NCBI GenBank assembly: GCA_947455485.1
Contig: CANGNV010000012.1
Coordinates: 1 to 62,032 of the forward strand
Length of the DNA: 62,032 nt
Source of the DNA: Burkholderiaceae bacterium
GTDB lineage: Bacteria > Pseudomonadota > Gammaproteobacteria > Burkholderiales > Burkholderiaceae
Direction: 5' to 3'
The notes beneath the pieces were generated by a model, which saw only the letters and a list, made by a program, of their open reading frames with translations, was not told the origin of the DNA and did no database searches. Shown here in pieces: positions 31,650-40,275 of the stretch (position 1 is the first letter of the stretch; the number at the start of each line of letters is the position of its first letter). The position numbers and the translations under genes are program-made.

Positions 31650-32768
31650 CTAAGCAGCCAGCAACTCTTCCGCTAGTACAAAGTCGACTTTCTGCGCTTT
31701 AGCTACAGGCTCAGAAGTGAGATGACCTCGATGCACACTCAATCCATTACGAAGATGATGGTTATGTGAAAGCGCCTTCACCATCCCATTATTTGCCAAG
31801 GCCTCAATGAATGGGTAAGTTGCATTTGTCAAAGCATAGGTAGATGTCCTAGCAACAGCTCCTGGCATATTCGCAACGCAGTAGTGCAGCACACCATCTA
31901 CGATAAAGGTAGGATCTGCGTGCGTAGTGGCTTTAGATGTCTCAAAGCAGCCACCTTGATCAATTGCCACATCCACTACCACTGCACCCGTTTTCATTTT
32001 TCGTACCATCTCTCTGGTCACTAGCTTTGGAGCTGCAGCGCCAGGCAACAATACGGCACCAATCACGACATCCGCCTCACAGACTTCTAACTCCACTAAA
32101 AGTGGGTCGGCGTAAAAGGTTCTCACGCGATTGCCATAGAGAATATCAATCTGTCTTAAGCAATCAATGTTGCGATCGAAAATGCAAACATCTGCACCCA
32201 TGCCAACCGCCATCTGTAAGGCATTACGCCCCACTACGCCTGCACCCAATATAACTACCTTTGCAGGTGCTACTCCAGGCACACCCGCCATTAAGATGCC
32301 TAAACCTCCATTTGTTTTTTCCAAATGCGTAGCCGCTGCTTGAATGGACATCCTGCCCGCAACCTCACTCATTGGGGCTAGCAACGGCAAGGCACCACTA
32401 CAGGAGGTAACAGTCTCATAAGCGATGCAACTCGCACCTGAGGCAAGCAAGGCCTTGGTTTGTTGTGGATCTGGCGCTAGATGTAGATAGGTAAATAGAA
32501 TTTGATCTTCACGTAACATCGCACACTCTTGTGGCTGAGGCTCCTTCACCTTCACCACCATCTCTGCTTTTGCAAACACCTCGGCAGCGCTATTGATCAA
32601 GGTAGCCCCAGCCAAGCGATACGACTCATCACTCAAACCAATTTGCTCGCCTGCACCACGCTGGATTAAAACGGAGTGACCCTGTTTGCACAAACCCCTC
32701 ACATTGCCCGGGGTTAAGCCAACACGAAATTCATTATTTTTTACTTCTTGAGGTACGCCAACAATCAT
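31650..32768 (-). CDS. ald: Alanine dehydrogenase
   Basis: NAD-dependent enzyme interconverting L-alanine with pyruvate and ammonia. The 372 residues match the family, starting MIVGVPQEVKNNEFRVGLTP, with the NAD-binding Rossmann motif VILGAGVVGRNALQMAVGMG and the conserved VVVDVAIDQGGCFETS. AAGGAG is well placed before ATG 32768. The amino-acid permease gene ends 10 bp upstream, so the two form an alanine uptake/catabolism unit. Confidence 0.96.
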   Translation of the reverse strand: MIVGVPQEVKNNEFRVGLTPGNVRGLCKQGHSVLIQRGAGEQIGLSDESYRLAGATLINSAAEVFAKAEMVVKVKEPQPQECAMLREDQILFTYLHLAPDPQQTKALLASGASCIAYETVTSCSGALPLLAPMSEVAGRMSIQAAATHLEKTNGGLGILMAGVPGVAPAKVVILGAGVVGRNALQMAVGMGADVCIFDRNIDCLRQIDILYGNRVRTFYADPLLVELEVCEADVVIGAVLLPGAAAPKLVTREMVRKMKTGAVVVDVAIDQGGCFETSKATTHADPTFIVDGVLHYCVANMPGAVARTSTYALTNATYPFIEALANNGMVKALSHNHHLRNGLSVHRGHLTSEPVAKAQKVDFVLAEELLAA

Positions 32769-32778
32769 TTATGTCTCC

Positions 32779-34161
32779 TTATTTGAATTCACGACTCAGT
32801 TTTGTTTTGCGATGCAAGCCAACGATGTAGAACATAGCTAGATACACACCCAATAAACACGGACCTAAGACCAATGCAATCCGTGCATCCTCATGAAAGC
32901 CCATTAACACCACTACCAAGGCAATAAATGCCAATGCGAACCACGAGGAATAGGGCCACCAAGGCGTGCGATATGCCAACTCAGCAACTTGGTCTTTTGT
33001 AAGATAGCGACGAAATTGAATTTGGGTGAGCAAAATTGCAATCCACACCATTAATCCAACAAAGGTAACCGCAGCCATGACGTACTGAAATGCTTTATCT
33101 GGAACGAAGTAGTTGAGCACCACTCCAGTCATGCAAATTGCTACCGTCGCCATCACCGCACGATGTGGCACACCGTACTTGGATAGCTTGGCAAATGGCG
33201 AAGGTGCATAGCCATTGACTGAGAGTGCATATAGGAGTCGCCCGCCGCTAAAGATGCCTGCGTTGCAAGATGACAAGGCGGCCGTAATCACTACAAAGTT
33301 AATGATTCCAGCGGCTTCACGCAAACCAATCCGCTCAAACATCACTACGAATGGACTACCCTGTTGACCAACCTCATTCCAAGGGAAGATCGCCAAAATG
33401 ACTAGGATCGCGCCCATGTAAAAAATCAAGATGCGCCACGCCAGAGAATCAATCGCCATCGGAATAGTTTTGCGTGGGTTCTCAGCTTCACCAGCAGATA
33501 AACCAATCATCTCGATACCAACGTAGGCAAATAAGACCATCTGCAAGGACAGCAGCATTCCACTAATGCCATTAGGGAAGAAGCCTCCGTGCTGCCATAA
33601 GTTACTAAAGCCAATAGGATTCCAGTTATTGGTAAAGCCAAAGAAAATGACTGAGCCGCCCAATGCAATCATGGCAACAATCGCAACTACTTTGATAAGA
33701 GCAAACCAAAATTCAAACTCACCAAATACTTTTACAGCAATGAGATTGATCAAACCCATCATCAAGATCGAAGACAATGCCCAGATCCACTGAGGTGTAC
33801 CAGGAAACCAAATAGTCATGTAAATGCCAACGGCAGTCACCTCAGCTATTCCAACAACAATCCAATAGGTCCAGTAACCCCATCCGACCATATAGCCCGC
33901 GAGTGGACCGACGTAAGTATTGGCATAGGCTGCAAATGAACCTGCGACCGGCTCATGCACTGCCATCTCACCCAAAGCGCGGAGGACGATGAAGGCAACG
34001 ATGCCAGCTAGTAGGTATCCCAACAAGATTGAAGGTCCCGCGATCTGAATCGCGCTTGCCGAACCTAGAAATAATCCAACCCCGATAGTGGACCCCAATG
34101 CCATGAGGCGAATGTGCCGCACTTTGAGGTGGCGCTGTAAACCAGTTTGTTCAGTCTGCAA
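32779..34161 (-). CDS. APC-superfamily amino acid permease, probably for alanine
   Basis: Twelve-span inner-membrane permease of the AAT family (CycA/GabP/ProY relatives). The conserved opening LQRHLKVRHIRLMALGSTIG and GVGLFLGSASAIQIAGPSIL are present. I chose TTG 34161 because a near-perfect AAAGGAGGT lies 5 nt upstream, giving a 460-residue protein starting MQTEQTGLQRHLK; upstream TTG/GTG starts would bury that ribosome-binding site inside the gene. It is coupled by a 10-bp gap to ald, which points to alanine, D-alanine or glycine as substrate; this is inference. Confidence 0.88.
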   Translation of the reverse strand: MQTEQTGLQRHLKVRHIRLMALGSTIGVGLFLGSASAIQIAGPSILLGYLLAGIVAFIVLRALGEMAVHEPVAGSFAAYANTYVGPLAGYMVGWGYWTYWIVVGIAEVTAVGIYMTIWFPGTPQWIWALSSILMMGLINLIAVKVFGEFEFWFALIKVVAIVAMIALGGSVIFFGFTNNWNPIGFSNLWQHGGFFPNGISGMLLSLQMVLFAYVGIEMIGLSAGEAENPRKTIPMAIDSLAWRILIFYMGAILVILAIFPWNEVGQQGSPFVVMFERIGLREAAGIINFVVITAALSSCNAGIFSGGRLLYALSVNGYAPSPFAKLSKYGVPHRAVMATVAICMTGVVLNYFVPDKAFQYVMAAVTFVGLMVWIAILLTQIQFRRYLTKDQVAELAYRTPWWPYSSWFALAFIALVVVLMGFHEDARIALVLGPCLLGVYLAMFYIVGLHRKTKLSREFK

Positions 34162-34245
34162 AAGAGACCTCCTTTCGATTTGTCGTTGGTAAGTCACCAA
34201 CGAGGCAAAGTCTAGGGAGGACTGCGCATCTGCACTAGGGTAGAA

Positions 34246-34262
34246 AAATACGAAAAGTATTT
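34246..34262. promoter_or_regulatory. Inverted repeat upstream of permease-ald unit
   Basis: AAATAC-GAAAA-GTATTT lies about 85 bp before the permease start. AT-rich dyads like this are typical of Lrp/AsnC-family sites, and such regulators often control ald. The rest of the 215-bp gap to tcdA shows nothing clear. Confidence 0.3.
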
Positions 34263-34376
34263 ATACAGATAAATGTGATGCTTAAGAAATGGGTCGGCTA
34301 CGTAGGTGCCAGCCTAATAGCGAATTAATAAATTTGGGATGACATCAGAATCCGTAATTTCCTACAGGGATTCCCC

Positions 34377-35159
34377 CTAAGGATTTACTGGCGTATTTGA
34401 AGAAAAGGCTTGTTGAGCAGCAATGAGATTTAAAACTTCGGCCGCAGCAGCCAAACCACAGGCTGCAGTAACCATCACAGTGGAACCGTAACCAGAACAA
34501 GCAAGGCCGCCGCTAGCAACCCCTGCGCGAGGTTCGTACGAGTAGATCGCACGAATCCCAATTTTTCTCTTCAGATTTCTAGAGAAGCCATGATCCTGTC
34601 TGAGGCCTTGACGTACTTTTGCCAGCAACGCATCTTGCTCTGTTCTAGAAAGATCGTCGCATCGTACAGAGGTAGGATCTGACTTTCCACCAGCAGCGCC
34701 ACACATAACAAGAGCACGCTGATTTTTGTTTGCCCAAACTGCCAAAGCAATTTTGGTTTGCACCGAATCCGTTGCATCCAAAACAATCGCACTTTCAGGA
34801 ATCAAAGCATCAAGATTTTCTGGCTCCAAAAATGCATCGTGGCTAGTGAGCGTAATTTCAGGATTAATTTGACGAATGCGATCAGTCATGGCCTGTACTT
34901 TTGCTTTGCCATACTCCCCCTCAAGCGCATGCAACTGACGATTGGTGTTGCTTTCGGCAATGTGATCAAAATCAATTAAGACAAGATGACCTATGGCAGT
35001 ACGAGCTAAAGCTTCGGCAGCCCAAGAACCTACCCCGCCTAATCCAGCAACGACAACTGTGGCATGTCGAAAACGCTCACGCAGCTCTGGTCCATATAGC
35101 CGTGCTACACCCCCAAAGCGACGATCTCCCACACTGTCTTCTATCTTGTCTTCTGCCAT
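34377..35159 (-). CDS. tcdA: tRNA threonylcarbamoyladenosine dehydratase TcdA
   Basis: E1-like enzyme that cyclises t6A37 in ANN-decoding tRNAs to ct6A using ATP. The 260-residue protein has the adenylation site [23 protein letters not shown], the acidic [23 protein letters not shown], and the C-terminal [16 protein letters not shown]. The CsdA/CsdE sulphur partners are not in the window. It is divergent from pdxH with 22 bp between start codons; TATAAA on the minus strand ends 8 nt before the ATG. Confidence 0.92.
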   Translation of the reverse strand: MAEDKIEDSVGDRRFGGVARLYGPELRERFRHATVVVAGLGGVGSWAAEALARTAIGHLVLIDFDHIAESNTNRQLHALEGEYGKAKVQAMTDRIRQINPEITLTSHDAFLEPENLDALIPESAIVLDATDSVQTKIALAVWANKNQRALVMCGAAGGKSDPTSVRCDDLSRTEQDALLAKVRQGLRQDHGFSRNLKRKIGIRAIYSYEPRAGVASGGLACSGYGSTVMVTAACGLAAAAEVLNLIAAQQAFSSNTPVNP

Positions 35160-35175
35160 AGCTTCTCTTTATACT
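35146..35175. promoter_or_regulatory. Overlapping divergent promoters, tcdA / pdxH
   Basis: For pdxH, TTGTCT (35146-35151) and TATACT (35170-35175) are 18 bp apart, and the -10 ends 6 nt before ATG. On the other strand TATAAA (35168-35173) shares four bases with that -10 and ends 8 nt before the tcdA ATG. The two promoters use the same melted region and should compete. Confidence 0.6.
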
Positions 35176-35181
35176 GAAAAA

Positions 35182-35817
35182 ATGGATCCCATCGCTCAAC
35201 TCCGCAAAAACTATACCTTTGGCCAGCTTTCAGAGACCGAGGTTCCACCCAATCCACTGAGCTTATTTCAAGTTTGGTTTGATCAGGCTGTCAAAGCAGA
35301 ATGTCCTGAACCCAACTCGATGACTTTGGCAACAGCAGATACAGCAGGCAATCCATCAGCTCGTATTGTCTTACTAAAAGGTGCTGATGAGGCGGGCTTT
35401 ACCTTCTTCACCAATTACGAAAGCCAAAAAGGCAAAGATTTGGCTGTTCGCCCTCATGCCGCTTTGTTATTTCATTGGCATGAACTGGAGCGCCAGGTTC
35501 GAATCAAGGGGATGGTTGAGCGTGTCAGCCCCGCCGAGAGCGATGAATACTTCCACTCTCGCCCAGCAGCTTCCCGTATTGGGGCCTGGGCTTCACCACA
35601 AAGTGCTGAGATTCCCAATCGAGAATTTCTTGAAGAGGCTGAAAAACGTTTCGCAGTTGACTTTGGGGATAAACCGCCAAGACCTGAGCATTGGGGTGGT
35701 TATCGCCTGCGCCCTACTGAAATTGAATTCTGGCAAGGTCGACCTTCTCGCCTGCATGATCGCATTCATTATCACCTTGAGGGCGCTCACTGGCGTATTG
35801 CTCGACTAGCGCCTTAA
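35182..35817 (+). CDS. pdxH: Pyridoxamine 5'-phosphate oxidase
   Basis: FMN enzyme oxidising pyridoxine or pyridoxamine 5'-phosphate to PLP. The 211 residues start [16 protein letters not shown]. Signatures: SARIVLLKG and [10 protein letters not shown] (FMN site), and the C-terminal [21 protein letters not shown] chose ATG 35182 because longer in-frame reading would run through tcdA. No Shine-Dalgarno is present and TATACT ends 6 nt upstream, a leaderless candidate. PLP is the cofactor of the decarboxylase encoded at 46.3-48.5 kb. Confidence 0.96.
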   Translation: MDPIAQLRKNYTFGQLSETEVPPNPLSLFQVWFDQAVKAECPEPNSMTLATADTAGNPSARIVLLKGADEAGFTFFTNYESQKGKDLAVRPHAALLFHWHELERQVRIKGMVERVSPAESDEYFHSRPAASRIGAWASPQSAEIPNREFLEEAEKRFAVDFGDKPPRPEHWGGYRLRPTEIEFWQGRPSRLHDRIHYHLEGAHWRIARLAP

Positions 35818-35846
35818 CAACTTCAACCGCGCTTGATGCAATTAAT

Positions 35847-36419
35847 CTAGCGAAACTCTGGCGCAATCAGCGATTGAAACTTCGCTCTAAATTTTGCCAA
35901 CTTAGGAGCAACTACTGCCATGCAGTAGCCCTGTCCTGGATGCTGACGAAAATAATTTTGATGATAATCCTCGGCTGGATAAATAACCGGCGCTACATCA
36001 ATTTGTGTCACCACTGGATTGGAATAGATCTTCGCCTCCTCCAGCTCTTTAACTACCTCATGGGCAGTTGCGCTTTGGCTATCACTATGAGTAAAGATCA
36101 CTGAACGGTATTGAGTGCCATGATCATTGCCTTGATAGTTCAAGGTAGTTGGATCATGAATAACAAAAAAGATTTCCAATAAATCACGGTAAGAGACTAG
36201 CGCCGGGTCAAAATAGACATCAACGATTTCAGCATGTCCCGTTTGGCCCGAGCAAACTGACTCATAGTCAGGATTTAGCATCGCTCCTCCCGCATATCCG
36301 GAAACTACAGCTCTCACGCCTGAGATTTGCTGGTAAACCGCTTCTAGACACCAGAAACAACCGCCTCCCAAAGTGGCGAGTTCAAGGCTTGGGTGGTTTT
36401 TGAGGATGGATTCGTTCAT
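35847..36419 (-). CDS. msrA: Peptide methionine sulfoxide reductase MsrA
   Basis: Repairs methionine-S-sulphoxide in proteins using thioredoxin. The 190-residue protein has the catalytic GGCFWCLEAVYQQ, SGYAGG, the YHQNYFRQHPGQGYC segment with the likely resolving Cys, and GNDHGTQYRSVIF. It has no signal peptide, so it is cytoplasmic. It is convergent with pdxH and divergent from the aldehyde dehydrogenase gene. Its partner reductase chain begins with TrxB, encoded at 5.4 kb. Confidence 0.95.
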   Translation of the reverse strand: MNESILKNHPSLELATLGGGCFWCLEAVYQQISGVRAVVSGYAGGAMLNPDYESVCSGQTGHAEIVDVYFDPALVSYRDLLEIFFVIHDPTTLNYQGNDHGTQYRSVIFTHSDSQSATAHEVVKELEEAKIYSNPVVTQIDVAPVIYPAEDYHQNYFRQHPGQGYCMAVVAPKLAKFRAKFQSLIAPEFR

Positions 36420-36471
36420 ACCTTTATCCTAATACCTTATTCAATCGTTTGCTTGCCCCACATATAACCCC

Positions 36472-37875
36472 ATGTCGATAAATCGCTTCACACTCCAATT
36501 AGATGAAATCAAGGCAGCTTATGCTGCAGAACCCAACCCTTCGTTAGAGGTTCGCCTTGAGCGAATTGGGCGCATTGAGCAAATGATTTCTGCCAATGAA
36601 GAAAAAATTTGCAAAGTCTTGGCCGCAGACTTTGGCATTCGACACTCGATTGAGAGTCGACTTCTAGAATTTCAGATGATTTATCAGGCATGTAAGCATG
36701 TTCGCAAACATCTGAAAGAGTGGATGAAGCCCCAGCTGGTGACAACACCAGGATTCTTAGGCTCATCTCACGCTTGGACTCAAATGCAATCTATGGGTGT
36801 CGTCGGCATCATGAGCCCTTGGAACTACCCCGTGCAATTAGCGCTAGTTCCAGCCATTGCAGCATTTGCCGCAGGTAATCGCGTTTGGCTCAAGCCCTCA
36901 GAAAGAAGTTCACGTACATCTGGATTCTTGGCAACATTAATCCAGGAATATTTTCACCCAAGTGAATTTTGCGTGAGTGTCGGCGGCACTGAAGTGGCTG
37001 AATCTTTTGCAGCACTCCCCTTTGATCATCTCTTTTTTACGGGCTCTGGAGAGATTGGCAAGAAAGTGATGCGTGCAGCAGCCGATCACCTAACGCCGAT
37101 CACACTTGAGTTAGGCGGAAAATCGCCGGCGATTGTCGACTCCTCAGCCAAACTCAAAGATGCTGCTGCCAGCATTATTTACGGCAAGCTGGTGAATGGC
37201 GGACAAACGTGTATCGCTCCAGATTACGCAGTAGTTAACGCAAGCGATTGCGATGCATTTGTTCAAGAGTTACAGAATGCAGCTCAAAAACAATTCTCCA
37301 ATCCAGAAGAATTTACTGGTGCGATTGACGAACATCAGCTGGCGCGTTGGCATCAGCTAGTTCAAGATGCGGTAGATCGTGGAGCACAAGCAATCCCGCT
37401 TATCCATTCTGCTGCTAACACTGAGTTGCCATTTACACCAGTAGCGCTCTTAAATATTTCTGAGGACGCACTCATCATGCAAGAAGAAATATTCGGGCCC
37501 ATCCTGCCAATCGTAGCAATCAACGATATTGACTCCACAATCCGTTACATCAACGAGCGCCCTATGCCACTAGCCTTATATTGGTTTGGCAAGAACAAAG
37601 AAGTGATGAAGCAGATTCTGAATGAGACTCGCTCTGGCGGCGTAACAATTAACGACACGCTATTGCATGCAGCAATCGAGGATTTGCCGTTTGGCGGCAT
37701 TGGTGCAAGCGGTATGGGCGCCTATCATGGCAAAACAGGTTTTGAGGCTTTTAGCCATCGCAAATCGGTTTTAGAGGTTCGTGGTTTCTTTGGTCTTAAT
37801 TTCTTACGCGGCACCAAATTGGCAAGGCCACCCTACGGTAAAGGTGTTGAGCGCTTGTTGCGCTGGATGCGTTAA
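36472..37875 (+). CDS. Aldehyde dehydrogenase, coniferyl-aldehyde type
   Basis: NAD(P)-dependent aldehyde oxidation. The 467 residues show GIMSPWNYPVQLALVPAIAA, the catalytic Glu in TLELGGKSPAIV and the nucleophile Cys in NGGQTCIAPDYA; LPFGGIGASGMGAYHG is the C-terminal signature. The short N-terminus, QTCIAPDY and C-terminal LARPPYG resemble CalB/AldB-like class 3 enzymes, annotated as coniferyl aldehyde dehydrogenase; the natural substrate could be a lignin-derived or fatty aldehyde. No Shine-Dalgarno sequence is clear before ATG 36472. Confidence 0.88.
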   Translation: MSINRFTLQLDEIKAAYAAEPNPSLEVRLERIGRIEQMISANEEKICKVLAADFGIRHSIESRLLEFQMIYQACKHVRKHLKEWMKPQLVTTPGFLGSSHAWTQMQSMGVVGIMSPWNYPVQLALVPAIAAFAAGNRVWLKPSERSSRTSGFLATLIQEYFHPSEFCVSVGGTEVAESFAALPFDHLFFTGSGEIGKKVMRAAADHLTPITLELGGKSPAIVDSSAKLKDAAASIIYGKLVNGGQTCIAPDYAVVNASDCDAFVQELQNAAQKQFSNPEEFTGAIDEHQLARWHQLVQDAVDRGAQAIPLIHSAANTELPFTPVALLNISEDALIMQEEIFGPILPIVAINDIDSTIRYINERPMPLALYWFGKNKEVMKQILNETRSGGVTINDTLLHAAIEDLPFGGIGASGMGAYHGKTGFEAFSHRKSVLEVRGFFGLNFLRGTKLARPPYGKGVERLLRWMR

Positions 37876-37907
37876 TCGAGTTACTTGCAATTAACTCGGG
37901 AAAACCC

Positions 37908-37936
37908 TTGTAATTAGCCTCTTAAAATGTCATAAT
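37908..37936 (+). promoter_or_regulatory. Candidate rhlE promoter
   Basis: TTGTAA (37908-37913), 17-bp spacer, CATAAT (37931-37936). Transcription from about 37943 would give an unusually long leader of about 186 nt before rhlE. An AGCCTC/GAGGCT inverted repeat with T5 (37916-37948) overlaps it and could end the aldehyde dehydrogenase transcript instead. Confidence 0.45.
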
Positions 37937-38042
37937 GGGAGGCTTTTTAAAGCAATTTGATTCATCGCCCCCCAGCTATATTTCAGCGTACCGTTTAGAA
38001 GTCATAAACACCGAAGTTTAAAAAACGCGCTGCCGCCTGTCT

Positions 38043-38120
38043 GATGGTCGATGCCTTTGACCATCACACTCAATACAAAACAGAGAGTGTATACACGGAG
38101 ACATCCCTTAAAAGGGATGT
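38043..38120 (+). promoter_or_regulatory. Structured rhlE leader with sequestered ribosome-binding site
   Basis: Three hairpins follow each other directly: GATGGTC/GACCATC (38043-38065), ACACTC/GAGTGT (38066-38090) and ACATCCCT-TAAA-AGGGATGT (38101-38120). The 3' arm of the third contains AAGGGA, the only Shine-Dalgarno candidate for ATG 38129. The arrangement suggests control of translation by folding, for example with temperature or by the helicase itself. Confidence 0.55.
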
Positions 38121-38128
38121 GTAATAGC

Positions 38129-39700
38129 ATGACTTTTTCTAAAGAAACTAATCCCTCTGGAAACGATTTCCAGAATTTCGCCCTCGCGGCGCCACTCCTT
38201 AAAAACGTTGCTGAACTGGGTTACACCCAAGCCACTGAAGTGCAAGCTCAGGTTATTCCTGCGGCTCTCGCTGGCGGTGACTTATTAGTCAGCAGCCAAA
38301 CCGGTAGCGGTAAAACCGCAGCCTTCTTATTGCCTTTGATTAATCAACTCATCGAAGACAACCCAAACGGCTCACCTGTACCAGGCCGCGCACAACCTAA
38401 AGTGTTAGTGCTCTGCCCTACTCGTGAATTAGCTCAACAGGTTGCCGCAGATGCAGTGAACTTAGTTCGTGGCATGAAGGGTATCCGTATTGCAACCGTC
38501 ATGGGTGGCATGCCTTATGGCAAGCAAATCCAAGCGCTGAAAGGTGCATTGTTAGTTGTCGCAACCCCTGGTCGTTTACTCGACCTGACCGATAGCAAAG
38601 CAATTCGCTTAGATGATGTCAAACAACTCGTTATCGACGAAGCTGATCGCATGCTCGACATGGGATTTGCTGATGATCTCGAGGCGATTGATAAGCGTTG
38701 CGCTGCACGTACCCAAACATTGATGTTCTCTGCAACTTTTGCACCGAAGATTATGTCTTTGGCTAATGAGTTGACTACTAACGCTAAACGTATTGAGCTT
38801 GCTCATGCTGGCGAAAAGCACGCAAACATTGAGCAAAAGCTCCACTGGGCTGACAGCATGTCACACAAGCATAAATTGCTTGAGCACATTTTGGCTGATG
38901 CCTCTTTGGATCAAGCGGTGGTATTTGCAAGCACTCAGATGGAAAGCGAAAAAATTGCTGACACCTTACGTGCCAATGGTTACGAAGCTAGCGCCTTACA
39001 CGGTGCAATGCCTCAAGCTGTTCGTATGCGTCGTCTTGAGTCTTTGCGTAAAGGTCACACCAAGATTTTGGTTGCGACTGACGTAGCGGCTCGCGGTATT
39101 GATGTGCCACGTATTAGTCACGTAATTAACTTTGGCTTGCCAATGAAACCGGAAGACTATACACATCGCATCGGTCGTACTGGTCGTGCAGGTCGCAATG
39201 GTGTTGCTATCACTTTGGTTGAACATCGTGATCGTGCCAAGATTCGCAATATCGAACGCTTTACACAGCAAGACATCGTTGCCTCTGTTATCGCTGGCCT
39301 TGAGCCACAAGCCAAGCCTAGCTTTGGTGGTGGCGGTGGTCGCCCAGGTGGCGGTCGCTCTGGTGGTGGCTTTGGTGGTGGCAATCGCTCTGGTGGCGGT
39401 GGTGGTCGTTATGGTTCTGGTGCTCGTTCAGAGTCTCGTTCTGGTGGCGGAGGCGGTGGCAATCGCTCAGGCAATCATTTCGAATCTCGCTCTGGCGATT
39501 CCCGCCCATCCGGTGACTCACGTCCATCTGGCGATTCACGTCCTGCTGGTGGCAATCGTTTTGCTGATTCACGCCCTGCACGCTCTGGTGACTCACGCCC
39601 TGCTGGTGGCAATCGCTCTGGTGACTCACGCCCGTCAGCTGGTCCACGTTTTGCTAAACCAAAATCTGGTGGTCAACGTAGAAACTTTAGCGGTAGCTAA
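38129..39700 (+). CDS. rhlE: DEAD-box RNA helicase with RGG-like tail
   Basis: ATP-dependent RNA helicase, probably acting on ribosome assembly or mRNA decay. The 523 residues contain Q motif-like FALAAPLLKNVAELGYTQATEVQ, motif I SQTGSGKTA, motif II VIDEADRMLD, motif III SATF, motif V VATDVAARGIDV and motif VI HRIGRTGRAGR. From about residue 395 a Gly-rich tail has FGGGGG, NRSGG and repeated GDSRP units that would bind RNA loosely. I chose ATG 38129 (MTFSKETNPSG) because upstream in-frame ATGs lie inside the leader hairpins. ubiC starts 2 bp after its stop. Confidence 0.93.
   Translation: MTFSKETNPSGNDFQNFALAAPLLKNVAELGYTQATEVQAQVIPAALAGGDLLVSSQTGSGKTAAFLLPLINQLIEDNPNGSPVPGRAQPKVLVLCPTRELAQQVAADAVNLVRGMKGIRIATVMGGMPYGKQIQALKGALLVVATPGRLLDLTDSKAIRLDDVKQLVIDEADRMLDMGFADDLEAIDKRCAARTQTLMFSATFAPKIMSLANELTTNAKRIELAHAGEKHANIEQKLHWADSMSHKHKLLEHILADASLDQAVVFASTQMESEKIADTLRANGYEASALHGAMPQAVRMRRLESLRKGHTKILVATDVAARGIDVPRISHVINFGLPMKPEDYTHRIGRTGRAGRNGVAITLVEHRDRAKIRNIERFTQQDIVASVIAGLEPQAKPSFGGGGGRPGGGRSGGGFGGGNRSGGGGGRYGSGARSESRSGGGGGGNRSGNHFESRSGDSRPSGDSRPSGDSRPAGGNRFADSRPARSGDSRPAGGNRSGDSRPSAGPRFAKPKSGGQRRNFSGS
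39490..39640 (+). repeat. Tandem GDSRP-coding repeats in rhlE
   Basis: Seven or so imperfect copies of a GGyGAyTCACGyCC-type unit encode GDSRPS, GDSRPA and related steps, interspersed with GGNR. Such coding repeats often vary in copy number between strains by slippage. Confidence 0.75.
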
Positions 39701-39702
39701 AA

Positions 39703-40275
39703 ATGGTTCACCGTCGTCGTCTCCGTTCTGCATGGAATCGAGTCGATTCCGGTGAATTGCATCAAGCCCCACGCAAGTGGCAGCCTTGGCTTAGTGATAC
39801 CGGTTCTTTAACCCAAAAAATTGAACGTGCGATTGGACAAAAACTAGAAGTTCTGGTTTTGCGAGATTGCCGTCAAAACTTAAATAGCGACGAGAGTCGC
39901 TATTTTCATTTCAAGATCAAACGTTGTCGCATCAGAGAGGTATTGCTTTGTGCCAACGGCATTCCACTCGTGATGGCACATAGCATCATCCCTAGCACTA
40001 GCTCAAGTGGCAGTAACCATGAGGTTTTGCGCCTAGGTAAAAAACCTTTAGGTGCAGTGCTGTTTGCCAAAACACGCATGCACTCCAAACAGAAACCACC
40101 TCGAGAAATTGCGCGCCTAGATAAACAAAGCGCCCTGCGGAGGAAATGCTTCCAGCAATATCCAGAGCTGCCATCAGTCAGCTGGGCAAGACGAACGCTA
40201 TACCAACTTAAAGGTCGCCCACTCTTGGTAAGTGAAGTATTTCTGCCAGCACTACTGAACTATCCTAATAATTAA
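39703..40275 (+). CDS. ubiC: Chorismate lyase
   Basis: Cytoplasmic enzyme splitting chorismate into pyruvate and 4-hydroxybenzoate, the first step to ubiquinone. The 190-residue protein has WLSDTGSLTQKIERAI, REVLLCANGIPLVMAHSIIP, LGKKPLGAVLF and the C-terminal WARRTLYQLKGRPLLVSEVF-LP signature. It follows rhlE by 2 bp. Its stop overlaps the convergent hemD stop (TTAA). The UbiA prenyltransferase gene is not in the window. Confidence 0.9.
   Translation: MVHRRRLRSAWNRVDSGELHQAPRKWQPWLSDTGSLTQKIERAIGQKLEVLVLRDCRQNLNSDESRYFHFKIKRCRIREVLLCANGIPLVMAHSIIPSTSSSGSNHEVLRLGKKPLGAVLFAKTRMHSKQKPPREIARLDKQSALRRKCFQQYPELPSVSWARRTLYQLKGRPLLVSEVFLPALLNYPNN

Noticed and set aside
39318..39647. Minus-strand 109-codon frame rich in Gln, His, Ser and Asn
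   Set aside because: It is the antisense shadow of the repetitive rhlE tail; composition is explained by the repeats.
39186..39755. Plus-strand frame rich in Ala, Val and Leu across rhlE
   Set aside because: Out-of-frame shadow of the Gly/Ser/Arg repeat region, without start signals.
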